From the NCBI GenBank assembly GCA_009733745.1, contig WNWL01000001.1:372001-436000 (forward strand): a stretch of 64,000 bases of DNA, in the 5' to 3' direction. A program made the position numbers and the translations under genes. This document shows, in pieces, positions 25,683-34,303 of the stretch. Positions within the stretch are counted from its first letter, which is position 1, and the number at the start of each line of letters is the position of its first letter. Source of the stretch: Oceanobacillus sp. HTM 045. GTDB taxonomy: Bacteria; Pseudomonadota; Alphaproteobacteria; Rhodobacterales; Rhodobacteraceae. Under the pieces are notes generated by a model. That model saw nothing but the letters and a program-made list of their open reading frames with translations. It made no database searches and was not told where the DNA came from.

Positions 25683-26765
25683 TCAGTCCGTCACGAGGGC
25701 GGGGTTGTCCACGCCGCTCGCCAGCGCCTTGATCACGTCGCGGGCATTGACGGCGCCGATGTCCTCCCCGTCGGCGCCGCGCACCATCACGCCTGCATCG
25801 TGGTCGGCGAGATAGGGCAGGAGGGTCGCGACGGAGGTGTCGGCGGAGATGTGCCCCATCCCCGGGGCGAAGCCGCGTGTGCCGTCGGCGATGTCTCCCG
25901 CCGTGAGAACCATCTCCCACGGCACGTCGTTGGTGAACTCGCGCACGTAGTCGTCGGCGGGGTTGAGGATCAGGTCGACGGGGCGGCCGATCTGGACCAC
26001 TTCGCCCGCGCGCATGATCGCCATCCGGTCGGCGATGCGCAGCGCCTCGAGGAAGTCGTGGGTGATGAAGACGATCGACTTGTGCAATTCGCGCTGCAGG
26101 CGGAGGAACTCGTCCTGCATCTGGCGGCGGATCAGCGGGTCGAGCGCGGAGAAGGGCTCGTCGAGGAACCACAGCTCCGGCTTCACCGCCAGCGACCGGG
26201 CGATGCCGACGCGCTGCTGCTGGCCGCCGGAAAGCTGGCGCGGGAAGCTGCCCTCGCGGCCCTCCAGCCCGACGAGCGAGATCACCTCCTGCGCCTGCTC
26301 GCGGCGCTTCTTCAGAGGCACGCCCTGCAGTTCGAGCGGGAAGGCGACGTTGTCGATGACGTTCAGGTGCGGCATGAGCCCGAAGTTCTGGAACACCATG
26401 CCCATCTTGTGCCGCCGGAACTCGATCAGCTCGCGCTTGTTGGCGGCGAGGAGGTTCTGGCCGTCGAGGATCACCTCGCCCGCCGTGGCATCCACCAGCC
26501 TCGAGAGGCATCGCACCACGGTGGACTTGCCGGAGCCCGACAGCCCCATGATGACGAAGATCTCCCCGACATGGACATCGAAGGAGACGTTGGCCGCGGC
26601 GACGATATGGCCGCTGTCGCGGATCTCCTGGGCATGGGCCTTGGCCTGCGCGTCGCTGCCGAGATTGCCGTCGTGTCCCGTGAAGAACTGCTCGGGCCTG
26701 TTCCCGTAGACCTTCCAGACATTGCGGCAGGAGAGCTTGACTTCGGCATCGGGGGCGACGGGCAT
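25683..26765 (-). CDS. choline/betaine ABC transporter ATP-binding protein, ProV type
   Basis: A 360-residue ATPase with the N-terminal extension typical of ProV/OpuAA. Walker A is GLSGSGKST, the Q-loop is MVFQNFGL, the signature is LSGGQQQRVGIARSLA, Walker B is LWFLDEPFSALD, and the switch His is in FITHDFLEAL. The C-terminal 100 residues contain two CBS-like segments (HISADTSVATLLPYLAD, GAVNARDVIKALASG), which in OpuA sense ionic strength. It lies between the binding protein and the permease in one operon. Confidence 0.94.
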   Translation of the reverse strand: MPVAPDAEVKLSCRNVWKVYGNRPEQFFTGHDGNLGSDAQAKAHAQEIRDSGHIVAAANVSFDVHVGEIFVIMGLSGSGKSTVVRCLSRLVDATAGEVILDGQNLLAANKRELIEFRRHKMGMVFQNFGLMPHLNVIDNVAFPLELQGVPLKKRREQAQEVISLVGLEGREGSFPRQLSGGQQQRVGIARSLAVKPELWFLDEPFSALDPLIRRQMQDEFLRLQRELHKSIVFITHDFLEALRIADRMAIMRAGEVVQIGRPVDLILNPADDYVREFTNDVPWEMVLTAGDIADGTRGFAPGMGHISADTSVATLLPYLADHDAGVMVRGADGEDIGAVNARDVIKALASGVDNPALVTD

Positions 26766-26804
26766 GGGGGTCTCCGTGTCGGTATCCGTGGCCGGACAGG
26801 GAAA

Positions 26805-26825
26805 GGGGCCGCACGTGGCGGCCCC
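26805..26825 (-). terminator. intra-operon hairpin (attenuator)
   Basis: GGGGCCGC (26805-26812) pairs with GCGGCCCC (26818-26825). It lies between the binding-protein stop and the ATPase start, with no U-tract. Such hairpins often protect the binding-protein mRNA and lower downstream expression. Confidence 0.5.
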
Positions 26826-26841
26826 GGTACTCAGTGGCGGA

Positions 26842-27762
26842 TCATTCGGTCCAGGCGCGCCAGGTGGCCTCGTTGGCGGCCATCCACTCCGCGACGGCGT
26901 CCTCCACCGACATGCCCTCCTGGTCGACCTTGGCGATCAGCATGTTCTGCACGTCGTTCGAGAGCGAGTACTTCTCGATGAAGGCATAGGCGCCGGGCCA
27001 CTTCTCGGCGAAATCCTTGGAGACGATCTTCTCGACGGTGGCCTGCGCGAAGCCGCACGCGTCGCCGCGCTTCTGGTCCACGCCGGCGAGGCAGTCGGCC
27101 GACTCATAGTCCCACTTCACCACGTTGAGCTCGATCTCGGCATGGACCCAGTGCGGCTGCCAGAACATCATGATCATCGGCTGCTTTGCCGCGACGGCGG
27201 CCTTCAGCTCGGCGATCATCGCGCCCTCGGAGCCGCCCGCGACCGGCTGGAACGGCAGGCCGATGGCCTCGATCTGCTCCTTGGAGCGGGTGCCCCAGTC
27301 GGCCGGGTAGGTGATCAGGCGGCCGTTGGGGAACGTGTCCGCGGCGGCGAAGGCCTGGGCGCAGTCGTAAAGCGCCTCGTAGTGGGGCAGGCCGGGGCAG
27401 GCCTCCTCCATGTAGGGCGGGTAGAACCAGCCCTCGAGCGGGGTCAGGCCCAGTTCGCCGACGATGATGATGTCACCGGCCTCGACCGCCTTGGGGTAGA
27501 TGTCGCCCACGTTGTTGGTCCAGGTCTCGGGCTGGAAGTGCAGGCTGCCCTCGGCGATGGCCGCGAACTGCGGCACGGCGCCGGCGGTGACGTACTCCAC
27601 CTCGAAGCCCATCTCCTTCAGGACTTCGCCGGCGATGTGGGCCGAGAGGTTCTGCCCGGTCCATTCGTTGACGGCGATGCGGATCGCCTCGGCCTGCGCT
27701 CCCGATGTGGCCGCGGCCAGCGCAAAGGCACCGGCGGCCAGGGTCTTCGTCACGATTCTCAT
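26842..27762 (-). CDS. choline/glycine betaine-binding periplasmic protein
   Basis: A 306-residue OpuAC-family substrate-binding protein. A Sec signal peptide ends near residue 24 (AATSGAQA). The mature part begins IRIAVNEWTGQNLSAHIAGEVLKEMGFEVEYV. Many Trp and Tyr residues (HFQPETWTNN, EGWFYPPYMEE, PADWGT, FWQPHWVHAE) would form the aromatic cage that binds quaternary amines. Four Cys in the mature part suggest disulfides. It is the first gene of the operon and divergent from betI, so repression by BetI is likely. Confidence 0.92.
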   Translation of the reverse strand: MRIVTKTLAAGAFALAAATSGAQAEAIRIAVNEWTGQNLSAHIAGEVLKEMGFEVEYVTAGAVPQFAAIAEGSLHFQPETWTNNVGDIYPKAVEAGDIIIVGELGLTPLEGWFYPPYMEEACPGLPHYEALYDCAQAFAAADTFPNGRLITYPADWGTRSKEQIEAIGLPFQPVAGGSEGAMIAELKAAVAAKQPMIMMFWQPHWVHAEIELNVVKWDYESADCLAGVDQKRGDACGFAQATVEKIVSKDFAEKWPGAYAFIEKYSLSNDVQNMLIAKVDQEGMSVEDAVAEWMAANEATWRAWTE

Positions 27763-27831
27763 TCCTTGCTCCCTGTGAACTGAGAAGGTCTTCGGTTGGT
27801 TGTTTCGTTGTTGGCTGCGAAAAACCTACCA

Positions 27832-27851
27832 TTGGTCAGTTTTTCAATCAA
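27832..27851. promoter_or_regulatory. BetI operator candidate
   Basis: TTGGTCAGTTTTTCAATCAA, or TTGATTGAAAAACTGACCAA on the other strand, is an imperfect dyad whose TTGATTG half matches the known betI-box half-site pattern. It lies between the binding-protein gene and divergent betI. Confidence 0.6.
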
Positions 27852-27929
27852 CCGGCTTGGAAAGTGGTGTTTCGGTCGGCTACACTCCGGCCCGACAGAC
27901 GGTTCGCGGACAAGGGCGGTTCCGAGGGC

Positions 27930-28613
27930 ATGGCGCGCAGATCGATAAGGGAAATCAGGCGGGCGGAGCTGTCGCAGGCGGCCTTCGACGTGCTGGTGCG
28001 GCACGGGATCCGGGCCACCACGCTGGAGCGCGTCGCCGCGGCGGCCGGTGTCTCCAAGGGCGTCGTGCTGCACCATTACGGCGACAAGGACGCGCTTTTC
28101 GAGGCGGTGCTGCGGAAGGTTCTCTCGGTCCTGCGGGAATGCGTCGTCGAGTTGCTGGTCCACGCCGAGAGCCCGGAAGAGCGGCTCTACGCCATCGTGG
28201 TCGGCAACTTCGCGCCGCCGATCTTCCAGCAGCCGATCTGCCACGCCTGGATCAGCCTCTGCGCCGACGCGCCCTACAACAAGCAGAGCCAGCGCATCCA
28301 GGCCGTGGTGCACGCGCGGATCCGATCGAACTTCATCAGTGCCTTCGACGGCCTCGTGCCGGAGGAGGAGTGGGACAGGCTCGCCTACCAGCTCACCTCC
28401 GTCGTGGACGGGATCTGGATCCGCGCCAGCCTCCAGGCGGAGCAGATGCCCGGCGCGGAAGGGGTCGAGCAGATGTCCTTCGCCATCAACCGCCTCCTTC
28501 GGAACGATGCCGCCGCCGAGCGGCGCTTCAAGGCGGCCCGCGAGAAGATGGAGATGCTGGCCGGCCTCATCCTCCGGTCCCGCGCGTTCCGGGAAAAGGC
28601 GATCCTCGCCTGA
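27930..28613 (+). CDS. betI: TetR-family regulator BetI
   Basis: A 227-residue TetR regulator. The N-terminal HTH is RAELSQAAFDVLVRHGIRATTLERVAAAAGVSKGVVLHHYGDKDALFEAVL. The ligand-binding half carries the BetI-like pattern WISLCADAPYNKQSQRIQAVVHARIRSNF and SVVDGIWIRASL. In enterics and rhizobia BetI represses choline uptake and oxidation genes and is released by choline. The ATG at 27930 follows GGCGGTTCCGAGGGC; the longer upstream frame is not conserved. Divergence from the transporter operon with an operator-like dyad between supports autoregulation. Confidence 0.92.
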   Translation: MARRSIREIRRAELSQAAFDVLVRHGIRATTLERVAAAAGVSKGVVLHHYGDKDALFEAVLRKVLSVLRECVVELLVHAESPEERLYAIVVGNFAPPIFQQPICHAWISLCADAPYNKQSQRIQAVVHARIRSNFISAFDGLVPEEEWDRLAYQLTSVVDGIWIRASLQAEQMPGAEGVEQMSFAINRLLRNDAAAERRFKAAREKMEMLAGLILRSRAFREKAILA

Positions 28614-28674
28614 ACCTCCCGCTGGCGCGGGATGGCGGGGCAGGGCGGCTGTGGTCGGGGCTGGCGTTATGGTA

Positions 28675-29124
28675 TCAGTCCTCCGCGATGTCCTCGGACC
28701 AGAGTTCGGGCCGCTCCTCGATGAACCTGCGCATCAGCGCGATGCAGTCGGCGTCGTCCGCGACGATCACCTCCACGCCGCGTTCCCGCAGGAAATCCTC
28801 GTTCCCGCCGAACGTGGTGTTCTCGGCAATCACGACCCGTGGGATGCCGAACTGCACGATGGTCCCCGAGCACATCATGCAGGGGCTGAGCGAGGTGTAG
28901 AGCGTGGTGTCGCGGTAGGTGCGCTGTCGCCCGGCCTTGCGGAGTGCGTCCATCTCGCCATGCGCGATCGGGTCGCCCTGCTGGACGCGCTGGTTCCGGC
29001 CGCGAGCGACCTCCGCCTCGCCGCGGGCCAGCACCGAGCCGATCGGGCAGCCGCCCTCGTCGAACCCGGCCTTGGCCTCGTCGTAGGCGATGCGGATGAA
29101 CTTCCGGTCGGTCTCGGTCAGCAT
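28675..29124 (-). CDS. cytosine/nucleoside deaminase (CMP/dCMP deaminase superfamily)
   Basis: A 149-residue zinc deaminase. The zinc site is AHGEMDAL (His and catalytic Glu) and SPCMMCSGTIVQFGIPRVV (two Cys). The length and the ENTTFGGNEDFLRERGVEVIV segment match yeast Fcy1-type cytosine deaminases more than tRNA adenosine deaminases. It acts in the cytoplasm and releases ammonia from cytosine or a related base. It starts 4 bp after the deacetylase stop, so the two are probably cotranscribed, which hints at a joint nucleobase/ureide pathway. Confidence 0.88.
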   Translation of the reverse strand: MLTETDRKFIRIAYDEAKAGFDEGGCPIGSVLARGEAEVARGRNQRVQQGDPIAHGEMDALRKAGRQRTYRDTTLYTSLSPCMMCSGTIVQFGIPRVVIAENTTFGGNEDFLRERGVEVIVADDADCIALMRRFIEERPELWSEDIAED

Positions 29125-29128
29125 GCGG

Positions 29129-30013
29129 TCACTCCAGTACCGGGCCGGTGTAGTAGGGCAGGCTCTCGGCGCGCGGCTCCCACTTGCCGGAGGCGCGCAG
29201 GTCGTCGAGATGGTCGGCGATGTCCTCGAGCTTGGCGAACCAGACGTTCTTCTCGGCCATCGTGCGCTCGATCCAGCGCTCCACCAGCCGCCAGCGGGCG
29301 AGGCGGCCGGTCAGGAACGGGTGCAGGATCAGCATGAAGAACCCGCCCGCCTCGTAGGTTGCGTCGAACTCCTCCCAGAAGGCCGCGAGACCCTGGGAGG
29401 GCGATTTCACCGGCATCAGGTAGCCGATCTCGGCGTAATGGGCGAAGGGCGGCCAGTCGTCGGTGCCCCAGTGCACCGGCATCTCGTAGAACTCCTCGCC
29501 GCCGGATTTCACGAGGTAGGGGATGTCGTCGGCCATCATCGAGCTGTCGTAGCGGAAGCCGTGCTCCACCAGCAGGTCCACGACGGTCTGGTTGATGTTG
29601 TAGACCGGGGCGCGGTAGCCGCGCGGCTTGCGCCCGGTCACGCGCCGGTGCACCTCCAGCGCCTTCTCGAACCACTCGCGCTGGGACTCTGCTGTCTCGA
29701 CCGGGTCCTCATGCAGGTAGCCGTGATGGCCAATCTCGTGCCCGTCCTTCAGGATCGCGGAAACGGCCTTCGGATACTGCTCCATGCACCATCCGGGCAC
29801 GAAGAAGGACTGCTTGAGCCCGAACCGCCGGTAGGTCTCCAGGATGCGTGGAATCGCCACTGTGGGCCCGTAACGGCCCACGCTGACCGGGTTGAGGCGG
29901 TCATGCGCGTCCGCGGGGCGGGCGATGTGGATCAGGCTGTCCGCGTCCATGTCGAAGGTGATGGCCACCGCGCAGCGGGCGCCTTCGGGCCACGGAATCG
30001 GGTTGCGGATCAT
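29129..30013 (-). CDS. polysaccharide deacetylase-family hydrolase (NodB homology)
   Basis: A 294-residue cytoplasmic protein without signal peptide. The NodB fold motifs are FDMDAD (metal-binding Asp), HEIGHHGYLHEDP (two His) and RGYRAPVYNINQTVVDLLVEHGFRYDSSM. The C-terminal LILHPFLTGR matches the subgroup of PuuE/allantoinase-like and other amidohydrolytic members. Absence of export signals argues against cell-wall deacetylation. The partner gene is a cytosine deaminase-like protein, so hydrolysis of a small ureide or amide is plausible; substrate unknown. Confidence 0.88.
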   Translation of the reverse strand: MIRNPIPWPEGARCAVAITFDMDADSLIHIARPADAHDRLNPVSVGRYGPTVAIPRILETYRRFGLKQSFFVPGWCMEQYPKAVSAILKDGHEIGHHGYLHEDPVETAESQREWFEKALEVHRRVTGRKPRGYRAPVYNINQTVVDLLVEHGFRYDSSMMADDIPYLVKSGGEEFYEMPVHWGTDDWPPFAHYAEIGYLMPVKSPSQGLAAFWEEFDATYEAGGFFMLILHPFLTGRLARWRLVERWIERTMAEKNVWFAKLEDIADHLDDLRASGKWEPRAESLPYYTGPVLE

Positions 30014-30180
30014 GTGTCATCCCCCCTTCGGCAGGCCGGTCTGGCTGGAATGCGGTGTCTGGCCCCCGGCCGAGCGTAGCAAGTTCGCGCGCCCGAATCT
30101 GCCTCGAATCCGGCATCGCTGCATGTCGGGCCTTCGCCGCGGCCCGCCGCGAATGCCGGGTGACAGGTGGTGAATTGCCA

Positions 30181-30248
30181 AATGTCACCCTGTTCCCGAA
30201 AGGAACCGGATGTCACCGCCAGGGGTGAATGTGGTATCCTGCCACCCC
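30181..30248. repeat. 68-bp dispersed repeat, copy 1
   Basis: Aligns without gaps to 42353-42420, with 57 of 68 bases identical and 45 of the first 50. It contains TTCC-cgaaa-GGAA and TCACC-gccagg-GGTGA, two potential hairpins, like a REP/BIME-type unit. It lies about 150 bp upstream of the first caspase-domain gene. Confidence 0.75.
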
Positions 30249-30399
30249 ATCGCTCCGCGCGGGCCCGGGCGGGTTCAGACGCCTTTTCCGGGGCGGGTGC
30301 GGATCGGTAGCAGGGCCGGATTTACCCCTGTTGCGGATGGGTCTAGACTCCAGTGAACGTCGCCCGGCAGCTCCGGGCGCTGCGCAAATGCGAGGCACG

Positions 30400-32610
30400 A
30401 TGCGGCACGTGATGAAACCGGCGGCAGACAGTTTTTCGCGGACGACACGAGCGGCGGCCAGGGGCGCGATCAGAGCCGCGTCCGGACTGGGGGCGTTCAG
30501 ACTGGGGGCGTCCGGACTGGGGGCGTCCGGACTGGGGGCGTTCAGACTGGGGGGACGGCTGGCGGCGACGACCGCGCTGGCGCTCCTGCTCGCGACCTGC
30601 GACCAGGCGGGGACGACGCGCGGGATCGGCCCGGTCGCGGTGCCCGCCGCGCCGCCGCCGCTGCTGCCGATGGAGAACGACCTGCTGGACGGCGCCGCGG
30701 CGATGGCGCCGGGCCGGCCCGAGGTCGCGCTGGCGCAGCGGGTCGCGGTGGTGATCGGCAATTCGCGCTACCAGAACGTCACGCCGCTGGAGAACCCGCG
30801 CCGGGATGCGCGGGCCGTGACGGCGATGCTGGAGGCGCAGGGCTACCTCGTGCTCGACGGCACCGACCTCGGCAAGCAGGCGTTCGAGAAGCTGCTGCGC
30901 GACGCGGTGGTCGCGGGCGGCAAGGATGCCGACATCGTGGTGTTCTATGCCGGGCACGGCTTCCAGGTCGGCAGCCGCAACTACCTGCTGCCGGTCGACG
31001 CCGCGCTGAAGGGGGCGGACGACCTGCCGATGGCCTCGGTGCGGCTCGACAGCGTGCTCCGGATGTTGCGCGACCGCTCGGGGCGGCACGTCGCGATCCT
31101 CGATGCCTGCCGCAACAACCCGTTCCCGGGGCAGGAGGCGAAGCCGGGCATCTCCAACGCGGCCGGGCCGACGGTGATCGGCTTCACCGAGCCGGTGGTG
31201 CCGCCGGGCGGGCTGGTAGCCTATTCGACCGCGCCGGGCGCGGTGGCCTATGACGGCGACGGGCTGCCGAACAGCCCGTTCACCTCGTCGCTGGTGCGCC
31301 GGGCCGGGTCGCAGCCGGAGGCGAACTTCACCTCGACGCTGGGGCGGATTAAGAGCGACGTGCGCGCCGCCACGGGCGGCAAGCAGGTGCCGAGCTGGAC
31401 CTCGCGGATCGGCGGCTCCTTCGCGCTGGTGCCGCGCGCGGCGACCACGGTGGCCGCGATGGCGCCCGAGCCGGTGACGGGGCCGAAGCCGGTGGTGGTG
31501 GGCGCCGCGCCGACGCCCGCACCCGTGGCGCCCACGCCCGCGCCGGTGGCCGCGGGTCCGACGCCCGTGCCGGTGGCGCCGACCCCGGTGCCGGTGGCGC
31601 CGGGCTCCTCGCCCTCGCCGTCGGGCCGGCCCAAGGTGGTGCTCGACGCGCCGATGGAGCAGGTGGTGGCGCTGGGCAGCCGGGTCTCCGCCGCGCTCGA
31701 CGTGCCGCCGGACGCGACCGTGACGATCACCTCCAAGGGGCCGGAGCCGGAGGTTTCGGCCATCGTCGCCGAGGGCTCGATCACCTCCGCCCCGTCGGAG
31801 CAGGTGCCGGCCTCGAAGATGGGCGCGATCGTCTACACCCTGCCGCCGGACGAGCGCATCGCCCCGCCGCGCTACGAGGACGCGATGGTGATGGAGAGCT
31901 TCGTCGCCGAGGTGAAGGCGCCGGGTCGCCCGGCGCAGAGCTACGAAATCGACCTGCGCCTCCTGCCGGACCCGTGCGACTGGCAGGCGGGCGACTGGTT
32001 CGACCTGCAGGGCGTCGGTCTCTACCAGCGCGGCGGGATCGCCTCGCCGCATGGCGCGATCGAGGCCTGCACCGACGCGGTGGCCCGCATGCCGCATGTG
32101 GCGCGGTTCCAGTTCCAGCTCGGCTCCGCCCACGAATCGGCGGGGAACTACGGGGAAGCGCTGCGCTACTACCGGATCGCGGCCAACATGGGCCACATGC
32201 GCGCCTGGTACGCGCTCGGCCACCTCGCGCTGCGCCGGGGCGAGCGCCCGTCGGTGGCGGAGGGATATTTCCTCAAGGGCACCGAGGGCGGCGACCCGCT
32301 GGCGATCGAGGCGCTGGGCATCCTGCGGCTGCGCAACGCCCGCACGCCCGCCGAGCGGGAGGCGGCCTACGACCTGCTGGGCTATGCGGTCGACCTCGGG
32401 TTACCGGACGCGATGCGCGAGCTGGCGGGCTATTACGCCAACCCGCAGTCGCCGGACCACAACCTGTTGCGGGCGCGGGCCTTCCAGCTGGCCGCGGAAC
32501 TGCGCGAGCATGATCGCCCGGCCTCGCGCCCGAACTTCGCCGGGCCGGCGACCGACGACACCGGGCGCGGCAGCGCGGATCCGGGCAGCGGCAACGGCGG
32601 CTACGATTGA
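30400..32610 (+). CDS. caspase-domain (C14) lipoprotein with Sel1/TPR repeats
   Basis: A 736-residue protein. The ATG at 30400 has GAGG upstream; ATGs at 30388 and 30412 are alternatives. An N-terminal GLGA(S/F) tandem repeat is followed by a hydrophobic segment and lipobox LLATC (Cys about 67). The caspase domain spans about 110-330, with catalytic His in FYAGHGFQ (186) and Cys in LDACRNNPF (237). A Pro/Ala/Val/Thr linker (PTPAPVAP repeats) and a second domain follow. PDPCDWQAGDW and Sel1-like helices (AHESAGNYGEALRYYRIAANMGHMRAW) complete it. Bacterial orthocaspases cleave after basic or acidic residues. Location should be the periplasm. A paralogue lies at 42467-45028. Confidence 0.88.
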   Translation: MRHVMKPAADSFSRTTRAAARGAIRAASGLGAFRLGASGLGASGLGAFRLGGRLAATTALALLLATCDQAGTTRGIGPVAVPAAPPPLLPMENDLLDGAAAMAPGRPEVALAQRVAVVIGNSRYQNVTPLENPRRDARAVTAMLEAQGYLVLDGTDLGKQAFEKLLRDAVVAGGKDADIVVFYAGHGFQVGSRNYLLPVDAALKGADDLPMASVRLDSVLRMLRDRSGRHVAILDACRNNPFPGQEAKPGISNAAGPTVIGFTEPVVPPGGLVAYSTAPGAVAYDGDGLPNSPFTSSLVRRAGSQPEANFTSTLGRIKSDVRAATGGKQVPSWTSRIGGSFALVPRAATTVAAMAPEPVTGPKPVVVGAAPTPAPVAPTPAPVAAGPTPVPVAPTPVPVAPGSSPSPSGRPKVVLDAPMEQVVALGSRVSAALDVPPDATVTITSKGPEPEVSAIVAEGSITSAPSEQVPASKMGAIVYTLPPDERIAPPRYEDAMVMESFVAEVKAPGRPAQSYEIDLRLLPDPCDWQAGDWFDLQGVGLYQRGGIASPHGAIEACTDAVARMPHVARFQFQLGSAHESAGNYGEALRYYRIAANMGHMRAWYALGHLALRRGERPSVAEGYFLKGTEGGDPLAIEALGILRLRNARTPAEREAAYDLLGYAVDLGLPDAMRELAGYYANPQSPDHNLLRARAFQLAAELREHDRPASRPNFAGPATDDTGRGSADPGSGNGGYD
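30484..30553 (+). repeat. 15-bp tandem repeat inside the caspase gene
   Basis: About 4.5 copies of a CTGGGGGCGTCCGGA/CTGGGGGCGTTCAGA unit, encoding GLGA(S/F) repeats just before the signal-anchor segment. Copy number may vary between strains. Confidence 0.85.
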
Positions 32611-32681
32611 GCCCGGCGATCCGGGGCGCGGCGTGACCGCCGCGCTTCTGGCGCGGCGCGCGGCCTGCTAGGGTCGCGGCC

Positions 32682-34040
32682 ATGTCGCGCCTTCGCCAGT
32701 CTGTCGCCGCGATCCGGTTCGGGACCGGCTTCCTGCCCGGCCATGCGCCCGCGGAGGACGCGGCCGGGCTGATGGCGGAGTTGCGCGCGGGGGCCGTGGC
32801 GGCGCCGGTGATCCCCGTTGCCTCCTCCGCCGAGCAGGGCGTGGCCTTCGAGCGGTTCCGCACCGCGCGCAAGGCGGAGAGCGACCCGGAGGCGCTGAAG
32901 GAGTTGCGCCGGGAGGTGGCGACCCGCTTCCGCCACGCGCAGCAGGCCCGCATCCTCCAGCGCGCGCTGTCGCCGCACGGCTTCTTCGAGCGGATGGCGG
33001 CCTTCTGGGCCGATCACTTCACCGTCTCGGCGCGGGGGATCGTGCTGCAGTTCTTTACCCCGCCCTTCGAGTTCGAGGCGATCCGCCCGCACGTGGCGGG
33101 GCGCTTCGCCGACATGCTGCGCGCCGCGGTGCTGCACCCCGCGATGATCACCTACCTGGACCAGATCATGTCGGTCGGGCCGAACTCGAAGCTGGGCGAC
33201 CGCTCCGACCGGGGGCTGAACGAGAATCTCGCCCGCGAGGTGCTGGAGTTGCACACGCTCGGGGTCGAAAGCGCCTACAGCCAGGACGACGTACGCCAGT
33301 TCGCCGAGCTGCTGACCGGCCTGACCGCCGACTACGCCCGCGGGCGGACGGTGTTCCGGGCCCACAAGGCGGAGCCGGGGGCGGAGGTGGTGCTGGGCCG
33401 CTCCTATGGCGGCGGGCGGCCGGGGATCGCGGACATCGAGGCGTTTCTCGGCGACCTCGCGGCGCATCCGCGCGTAGCGCGGCACCTGGCGGAGAAGCTG
33501 GCGGCGCATTTCGTGGCCGACGCGCCGCCGCCCGATCTGGTCGACGCGCTGGAGGCGCGCTGGCTGGAGACCGGGGGCGATCTCGCGGAGGTTTCCGCGG
33601 CGCTGGCGGGGCACCCGGCGTCGTGGGGGGCGGAGTTCGCCAAGGTACGGCGGCCGCAGGAGATCGTCGCGGCGGCGTTCCGGGCGGCGGGGCTGGCGGT
33701 GCCCGCGGGCGCGGTCGACCTCGACGCCAAGGAGCTGCGCCACGGCATCGGGCTCGGCCTGCGCGCCATGCGCCAGCCGGTATTCGGCGCGCCGGGGCCG
33801 GATGGCTGGCCGGAAGAGGCGGAGGCGTGGATCACGCCGGCGGGGCTCGCGGCGCGGCTGGAATGGGCGGGCAGGCTTGGGACCTATTTCGCCCGGCGGG
33901 GCGTGGAGCCGCGCGACTTCGCCGAGGCCGCGCTCGGGCACGCGCTGAGGGAGGAGACCCGCTTCCTCGTCGGCGCCGCGGCGGAGGCCGCGGAGGGCGT
34001 CGCGCTGGCGCTGGCCTCGCCGGAGTTCAACCGGCGGTGA
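32682..34040 (+). CDS. DUF1800 domain protein
   Basis: A 452-residue protein with the DUF1800 hallmarks: RLRQSVAAIRFGTGF, an RMAAFWADHFTVS helix, GLNENLAREVLELHTLGVESAYSQDDVRQFAELLTGLT, and RRPQEIVAAAFRAAG near residue 330. DUF1800 genes usually pair with a DUF1501 gene and are thought to form exported complexes. I see no DUF1501 partner here and no classical signal peptide. The gene follows the caspase gene by about 70 bp on the same strand, a possible operon. Function unknown. Confidence 0.9.
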   Translation: MSRLRQSVAAIRFGTGFLPGHAPAEDAAGLMAELRAGAVAAPVIPVASSAEQGVAFERFRTARKAESDPEALKELRREVATRFRHAQQARILQRALSPHGFFERMAAFWADHFTVSARGIVLQFFTPPFEFEAIRPHVAGRFADMLRAAVLHPAMITYLDQIMSVGPNSKLGDRSDRGLNENLAREVLELHTLGVESAYSQDDVRQFAELLTGLTADYARGRTVFRAHKAEPGAEVVLGRSYGGGRPGIADIEAFLGDLAAHPRVARHLAEKLAAHFVADAPPPDLVDALEARWLETGGDLAEVSAALAGHPASWGAEFAKVRRPQEIVAAAFRAAGLAVPAGAVDLDAKELRHGIGLGLRAMRQPVFGAPGPDGWPEEAEAWITPAGLAARLEWAGRLGTYFARRGVEPRDFAEAALGHALREETRFLVGAAAEAAEGVALALASPEFNRR

Positions 34041-34074
34041 GGGGTTGGAAAGGGCTTTTTGCTGGAGGATAGAG

Positions 34075-34240
34075 ATCCGCCACGGCCCGCGCGGCCAGCG
34101 CGGGCCACGCCCGGCCCTACCCGGGGCCGGGCGTTCTCTGCCGTCGCAAGGGGATCAAACCTCGGGAGAACTTGCCGCCATAAACAAAGCAACCCCTGAG
34201 GTGCACCGCGCCCGTCCAGGGCCGGTCGTGTCCATCAACG
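34075..34240 (-). repeat. structured dispersed repeat, copy A (inverted orientation)
   Basis: The reverse complement matches the repeats at 42.0 kb and 46.1-46.5 kb from the CGACCGGCCCTGGACGGGCG block (34211-34228) to the CCGTGGC end. It contains both conserved hairpins, including the perfect 9-bp stem GGCCCGCGC/GCGCGGGCC. Confidence 0.85.
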
Positions 34241-34303
34241 CATGGCCTCCGAGATCAAAGTTTGACCAACCGGATGACCGGCGTTGCGCCCGGAAATGCC
34301 GCC

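Noticed and set aside
26805-26825. A full terminator ending the choline operon after the binding protein
   Set aside because: There is no U-tract and the downstream ATPase and permease are needed with the binding protein, so it is called an attenuating hairpin only.
30484-30553. A short repeat array as CRISPR
   Set aside because: The units are contiguous 15-mers without spacers and encode in-frame GLGA repeats.
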